9,263 nucleotides of DNA from an uncultured Spirochaetaceae bacterium (lineage in GTDB: Bacteria; Spirochaetota; Spirochaetia; Treponematales; Treponemataceae). Both the position numbers and the translations under genes were made by a program. The stretch is from the NCBI GenBank assembly GCA_902766345.1, contig CACXDK010000200.1, positions 1-9,263 on the forward strand, read 5' to 3'. Numbering within the stretch: position 1 is the first letter of the stretch; every line of letters starts with the position of its first letter. This document shows positions 5,775 through 9,263 of the stretch, one piece after another. The notes beneath the pieces were generated by a model, which made no database searches, was not told where the DNA came from, and saw nothing but the letters and a program-made list of their open reading frames with translations.

Positions 5775-6814
5775 ACATTCTTATTGTTGATGATTCTGCA
5801 ATAATAAGAGCAATCCTCGAACAAAATCTTTCTACAGAAAACGATTTTACTATCATAGATTCTGTATCAACAGGAAGAAAAGCCATTGACAGTGCTCAGA
5901 AGAATGATCCTGACGTCATAATAAGTGACGTAGACATGCCTGAAATGAATGGTTTGGAATCTACAAAAATCATTTCTTCTAAATATAAAATTCCTGTCAT
6001 AATCCTGTCAGAAAATGCTGATGACAGAGCAAAAGCAAAAAGTGCAGGAGCTGTAGATTTTGAATTAAAACCGAGTCTCGATTCATATAAGGCTCCATTC
6101 TTTGCTTCGCTTAACGAAAAAATCAGGAAAGCCTATTCTACAAAAAAGCAGAAACCTCATACTGGTAAAAAAATATTAGGATTTTCAATACGCGGTTCGG
6201 AAGTACCTTCAAATTCCACAGATAAAAGCAATTTTAAAGTTCTTTGCATCGGAGCATCTACAGGTGGACCAACAGCGGTTGCTAATGTACTGTCAAAATT
6301 GGGTAAAAATTTTCCACTCCCAATTCTTTACAGTCAGCATATAGAAGTTGGTGCAGATGCAAAAATGGCAGAATGGTTTAACCAGACTTGCAAAAATCTT
6401 GAAATAAGACTTGCCCACAACGGAGAAGAAGCTATTCCTGGCAGAGTTTACATGGCTCCTGCAGACACACATCTTGTAATTGATTTTGTAAAGGCAAATG
6501 GACATCCTGTTTTGAAAATTTCAAATGATCCGCCGTGGAGGTTCCTGCGTCCATCTGTAAATGTCATGTTTAACAGTGCCTCGGATTTTTATAAAAATAG
6601 CTGTCTTGCAGTATTGTTGACAGGAATGGGACGAGATGGTGCGGAAGGCTGCAAAAACATCATAACTGCTGGTGGTTATACAATTGTAGAAGATGAGTCA
6701 ACCTGCGCCGTATTCGGCATGCCAAAAGCAGCCATAGAAGAAGGAGGTGCTTCAGAAGTTCTGCCAAGAAATGAAATTCCTTCACGGATTTTGAAAATTA
6801 TAGGAAGAGAGTAA
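5771..6814 (+). CDS. cheB: CheB: response-regulator-controlled receptor methylesterase/deamidase
   Basis: The 347-residue protein has an N-terminal receiver domain (about 1-120) with acidic pocket D7-D8, phosphoacceptor D53 in SDVDMPEMNG, S80 and K100 (ELKP). A linker of about 30 residues follows, then the methylesterase domain (about 155-345). The catalytic residues are S163 in GASTGG, H190 in YSQHI and D289 in GMGRDG. CheB removes methyl groups from receptor glutamates, and often deamidates glutamine, when phosphorylated by CheA. The sequence after the catalytic His is HIE instead of the usual HMP; the triad itself is intact. AGGAGG (5759-5764) lies six bases before the ATG, which overlaps the preceding stop. 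Confidence 0.96.
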   Translation: MNILIVDDSAIIRAILEQNLSTENDFTIIDSVSTGRKAIDSAQKNDPDVIISDVDMPEMNGLESTKIISSKYKIPVIILSENADDRAKAKSAGAVDFELKPSLDSYKAPFFASLNEKIRKAYSTKKQKPHTGKKILGFSIRGSEVPSNSTDKSNFKVLCIGASTGGPTAVANVLSKLGKNFPLPILYSQHIEVGADAKMAEWFNQTCKNLEIRLAHNGEEAIPGRVYMAPADTHLVIDFVKANGHPVLKISNDPPWRFLRPSVNVMFNSASDFYKNSCLAVLLTGMGRDGAEGCKNIITAGGYTIVEDESTCAVFGMPKAAIEEGGASEVLPRNEIPSRILKIIGRE

Positions 6815-6815
6815 T

Positions 6816-7643
6816 ATGATCATATCACAAGAGGAACTTAACAGAATAGTTGAACTCATTACGGCAAAGACCGGCATTTTACCACGTGAAAGTCATAAGA
6901 TGGGAATAAAGAATTACATTGAAAAATATCTAGATGCAAATTCAATGACTTTTACTTCATACTATCCGCTTATTTCCAGATCAGACACAGAGTTTTCTGC
7001 CTTAATAAATGAGTCTACAGTAAACGAAACATATTTTTTCAGGGAAGAAAGACATTTTTTACTTCTTAAAAACAAGATTTTTCCAGAATGGAAATTGAAA
7101 AACGGAAGTAAGACTATAAGAATATGGAGTGCTGCTTGTTCTTACGGAGAAGAGCCCTACTCCATTGCTCTTTTGACACAGGCATGTAATGTTCCATCAG
7201 AAATTTATGCAAGCGATATAAATACAAGGGCTCTTGAAAACTGTAAGAACGGTAAATTCAGACATGCCTCAAAACGCAGCGGTGACGGCGAAGAATTTCA
7301 CCCTCTGTTTTCAGGCTTCCAGCACAGCGACGGATATTTTGTATTTCCAGAAGAAATTCGGAAAAAAATTACATCATTCCAGCTTAATCTAGCAGAGCTT
7401 GAAAAAAATATTCTCAGCATTCCTAAAAAGATAAATATAATCTTTATAAGAAATGTATTTATTTATTTCAGCATGGAACTTCGTGCAAAAATCCTTAAGT
7501 TCATTACAGATTACAGTCTTGAACCTGACGGTTACATATTTGTTTCCATGAATGAAATTGCACAGATTGATTCGACTATAATGCCGCCAAATCTGGAAAA
7601 AATATCAGAAAACAATATATTTTGTTTTCACAAAAAAAATTAG
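6816..7643 (+). CDS. cheR: CheR: SAM-dependent chemoreceptor glutamate methyltransferase
   Basis: The 275-residue protein matches CheR in length and motif order. It has a helical N-terminal domain (about 1-65) and STVNETYFFREERHF (67-81). The SAM-binding motif is WSAACSYGEEPYSIA, then ASDINTRALEN, IRNVFIYFS and the late GYIFVSMNE strand. CheR methylates glutamates on the receptor's cytoplasmic helices and works against CheB to set adaptation. No TPR or other fusion is present. It starts one base after the cheB stop, and its binding site AGGAAGAG lies inside the end of cheB, implying translational coupling. Confidence 0.95.
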   Translation: MIISQEELNRIVELITAKTGILPRESHKMGIKNYIEKYLDANSMTFTSYYPLISRSDTEFSALINESTVNETYFFREERHFLLLKNKIFPEWKLKNGSKTIRIWSAACSYGEEPYSIALLTQACNVPSEIYASDINTRALENCKNGKFRHASKRSGDGEEFHPLFSGFQHSDGYFVFPEEIRKKITSFQLNLAELEKNILSIPKKINIIFIRNVFIYFSMELRAKILKFITDYSLEPDGYIFVSMNEIAQIDSTIMPPNLEKISENNIFCFHKKN

Positions 7644-7652
7644 GAGATCTTT

Positions 7653-9263
7653 ATGGCTCATGTTTCAGAAGATATTACAGAAAGCTTCATATCTGAAAGT
7701 ACAGACCTTCTGGATTCAATCAGAAAGGATGTTGTAAGTCTCAAGGCAAATCCAGACGATAAAGAAATCCTTGCACGACTTTTGCGCGATGTCCATACAA
7801 TCAAGGGCAATTCACGCATGTTGGGATATAATTCCATTGAAAAACTTGCCCATGCAATTGAAGACGTATACAAAAGCTTAAAAGACGGAAAAATAAAAAA
7901 TTCTGACAGACTCATTCAGGTTATTTTCTATACGTGTGATAAAATTCAGGAATGCATTGCATGCATAAAGCAGAAAGGCAATGATGCATTAAGCATTGAT
8001 TTATACATTGTTTACTGTGACAAACTTGCAGCAGGTGAATTGATTGATACATCTCAGCTTGTGCAGGAAGTGCAGAAAGAAAAGATGGATTCTGCATTAA
8101 AATCGCACGAGCAGGAAGAAGAAAATGCGAATCTTTCCGATTTACAGTCAATACGCATAAAGCTTGATAGAATTAACGAAATCATTTCTTCTTTTGATAA
8201 CATGATTATACGAGAATTCCGCTTAAAACATCAGCTGGACAACCTGCGTCAAATAGAAGAATCCACAGGAAATCATGATATTTCAAGAATAAGAAAACAG
8301 CTTGAAAACGATATAATTGCACTTGAAACCTCAATTTTCAGCGTACAGCAGAGCGTTTTTGATTTACGTATGCTCCCTATACTTATGGCAATACGTCCAT
8401 TGGAAAACACTGTTGTTGTAGATTCCATAAATCTTGGTAAGAATGTACGCTTTGAAATTCCAGATACGGAAATTGCAATTGATAAAGTTGTTCTTGAGCA
8501 GCTGAGTGACATACTCATGCACCTTATACGAAATTCCCTTGATCATGGAATTGAAACTCCAGAAGAAAGAAAGGCTTTGGGAAAACCGGAACAGGGTGTA
8601 ATTTCCATAAAATGTGTACAGGAAACAAAATATATTGAGCTTACAGTAAGTGATGATGGAAAAGGCATTGATTACGATAAAATACGCCAAAAGGCACTTG
8701 CCTTGTATCCTGAACGTGAAGATGAAATACATGAAATGAGCGAAAAGGAACTTTCAAGCTTCCTGTTCCAGTCTGGTTTTTCAACAAAAGAAAAGGTAAC
8801 AGAAATTTCAGGACGTGGTGTAGGACTTGATGTTGTATGGACTAACATAGAAAAAATCAAAGGTCACATACATATAGAAAGTGAAAAAAATAAGGGAACG
8901 TCATTCATACTCCGCTTTCCTATTTCTCTTGCAACACTTCAAGGTCTGTTCATTTTCTCAAACAACTCAAAGTTCCTTATTCCTTCACAGCATATCATCG
9001 ATATCATTTACAGAAAGAAGTCAGAATACATTACGCTGCAGAACCAAAGCTACATCAAACTTGAGTCCAGCCTTATTCCTGTATACGCACTTTCTTCTCT
9101 GTTCAAAGAGCAGCATTTCATAAAGTCAACCGATGCAGACACAATCCTGATTGCTGAATATATGGAACAGCAGATAGGTATTGTTGTTGATCAGGTTCAA
9201 AGATATGCTTCGCTTGTTGTAAAAGCTCTTCCTAATACCTTAAAGAGTTATACAATCTTACAA
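7653..9263 (+). CDS. cheA: CheA chemotaxis histidine kinase lacking a P2 domain (runs off right edge)
   Basis: The frame is open from ATG 7653 to the window edge, 537 codons. The Hpt/P1 domain covers about 1-105, with the phosphorylated H48 in DVHTIKGN. Instead of a P2 domain there is only a short acidic linker (about 130-160). The P3 dimerisation helices follow (about 161-250, ending FDLRMLPILMAIRPL). The P4 ATPase spans about 255-427, with N box HLIRNSLDHG (290-299), DDGKGID (334-340), GRGVGLDVV (387-395) and KGTSF (414-418). The P5 CheW-like domain begins near 428. CheA phosphorylates CheB and a CheY-type regulator in response to receptors. The binding site TAGGAG includes the cheR stop codon. 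A C-terminal receiver domain cannot be excluded because the end is missing. Confidence 0.96.
   Translation, partial: MAHVSEDITESFISESTDLLDSIRKDVVSLKANPDDKEILARLLRDVHTIKGNSRMLGYNSIEKLAHAIEDVYKSLKDGKIKNSDRLIQVIFYTCDKIQECIACIKQKGNDALSIDLYIVYCDKLAAGELIDTSQLVQEVQKEKMDSALKSHEQEEENANLSDLQSIRIKLDRINEIISSFDNMIIREFRLKHQLDNLRQIEESTGNHDISRIRKQLENDIIALETSIFSVQQSVFDLRMLPILMAIRPLENTVVVDSINLGKNVRFEIPDTEIAIDKVVLEQLSDILMHLIRNSLDHGIETPEERKALGKPEQGVISIKCVQETKYIELTVSDDGKGIDYDKIRQKALALYPEREDEIHEMSEKELSSFLFQSGFSTKEKVTEISGRGVGLDVVWTNIEKIKGHIHIESEKNKGTSFILRFPISLATLQGLFIFSNNSKFLIPSQHIIDIIYRKKSEYITLQNQSYIKLESSLIPVYALSSLFKEQHFIKSTDADTILIAEYMEQQIGIVVDQVQRYASLVVKALPNTLKSYTILQ

Noticed and set aside
8364..8732. 122-codon open frame on the minus strand inside cheA
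   Set aside because: It is opposite the well-conserved CheA ATPase domain, with low-complexity aromatic composition and no ribosome binding site evidence.

Overview
The window looks like a low-GC, AT-biased spirochaete, most likely a Treponema. The deduced S6, L9 and DnaB proteins have a Treponema-like character, S18 and L9 carry lineage-type charged tails, and a chemotaxis cluster sits beside them. The genus is inferred from remembered protein families, because no database search was possible. There are two oppositely transcribed blocks separated by a 190-base AT-rich divergent promoter region.

Left block, minus strand (read from 2804 down to 1): a GNAT acetyltransferase gene, then the conserved translation/replication operon rpsF (S6) - ssb - rpsR (S18) - rplI (L9) - dnaB (helicase, cut by the window's left edge). 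A good sigma70-type promoter (TTGACG-17-TATTAT) precedes rpsF, and the leader forms a compact hairpin. Between the acetyltransferase stop codon and this promoter lies an array of four degenerate 24-bp tandem units. Each is built around a dyad of the form ACTTCT-N5-AGAAGT, and one unit carries paired compensatory changes. Nothing annotated here explains the array.

Right block, plus strand (2995 to the right edge): a tightly packed chemosensory operon of six genes: a membrane chemoreceptor with a periplasmic dCache sensor, CheW, a second and very divergent CheW-like protein, CheB, CheR and CheA (cut by the right edge after 537 residues). From cheW onward the genes overlap or nearly touch. Both CheW genes start at TTG, and cheB starts in an ATGA overlap. 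A strong extended -10 promoter (TTGAAA-17-TAAAAT with TG) precedes the receptor gene.

Together these proteins make a self-contained pathway: ligand binding outside, CheW-mediated coupling to the CheA kinase, and CheR/CheB methylation adaptation. No CheY or CheD is seen in the window. The receptor lacks HAMP and has an unusual hairpin tip, the CheA has no P2 domain, and there is a degenerate CheW paralogue. This suggests an accessory or specialised system rather than the main flagellar one. It is the most distinctive content of the window, although each component belongs to a known family.
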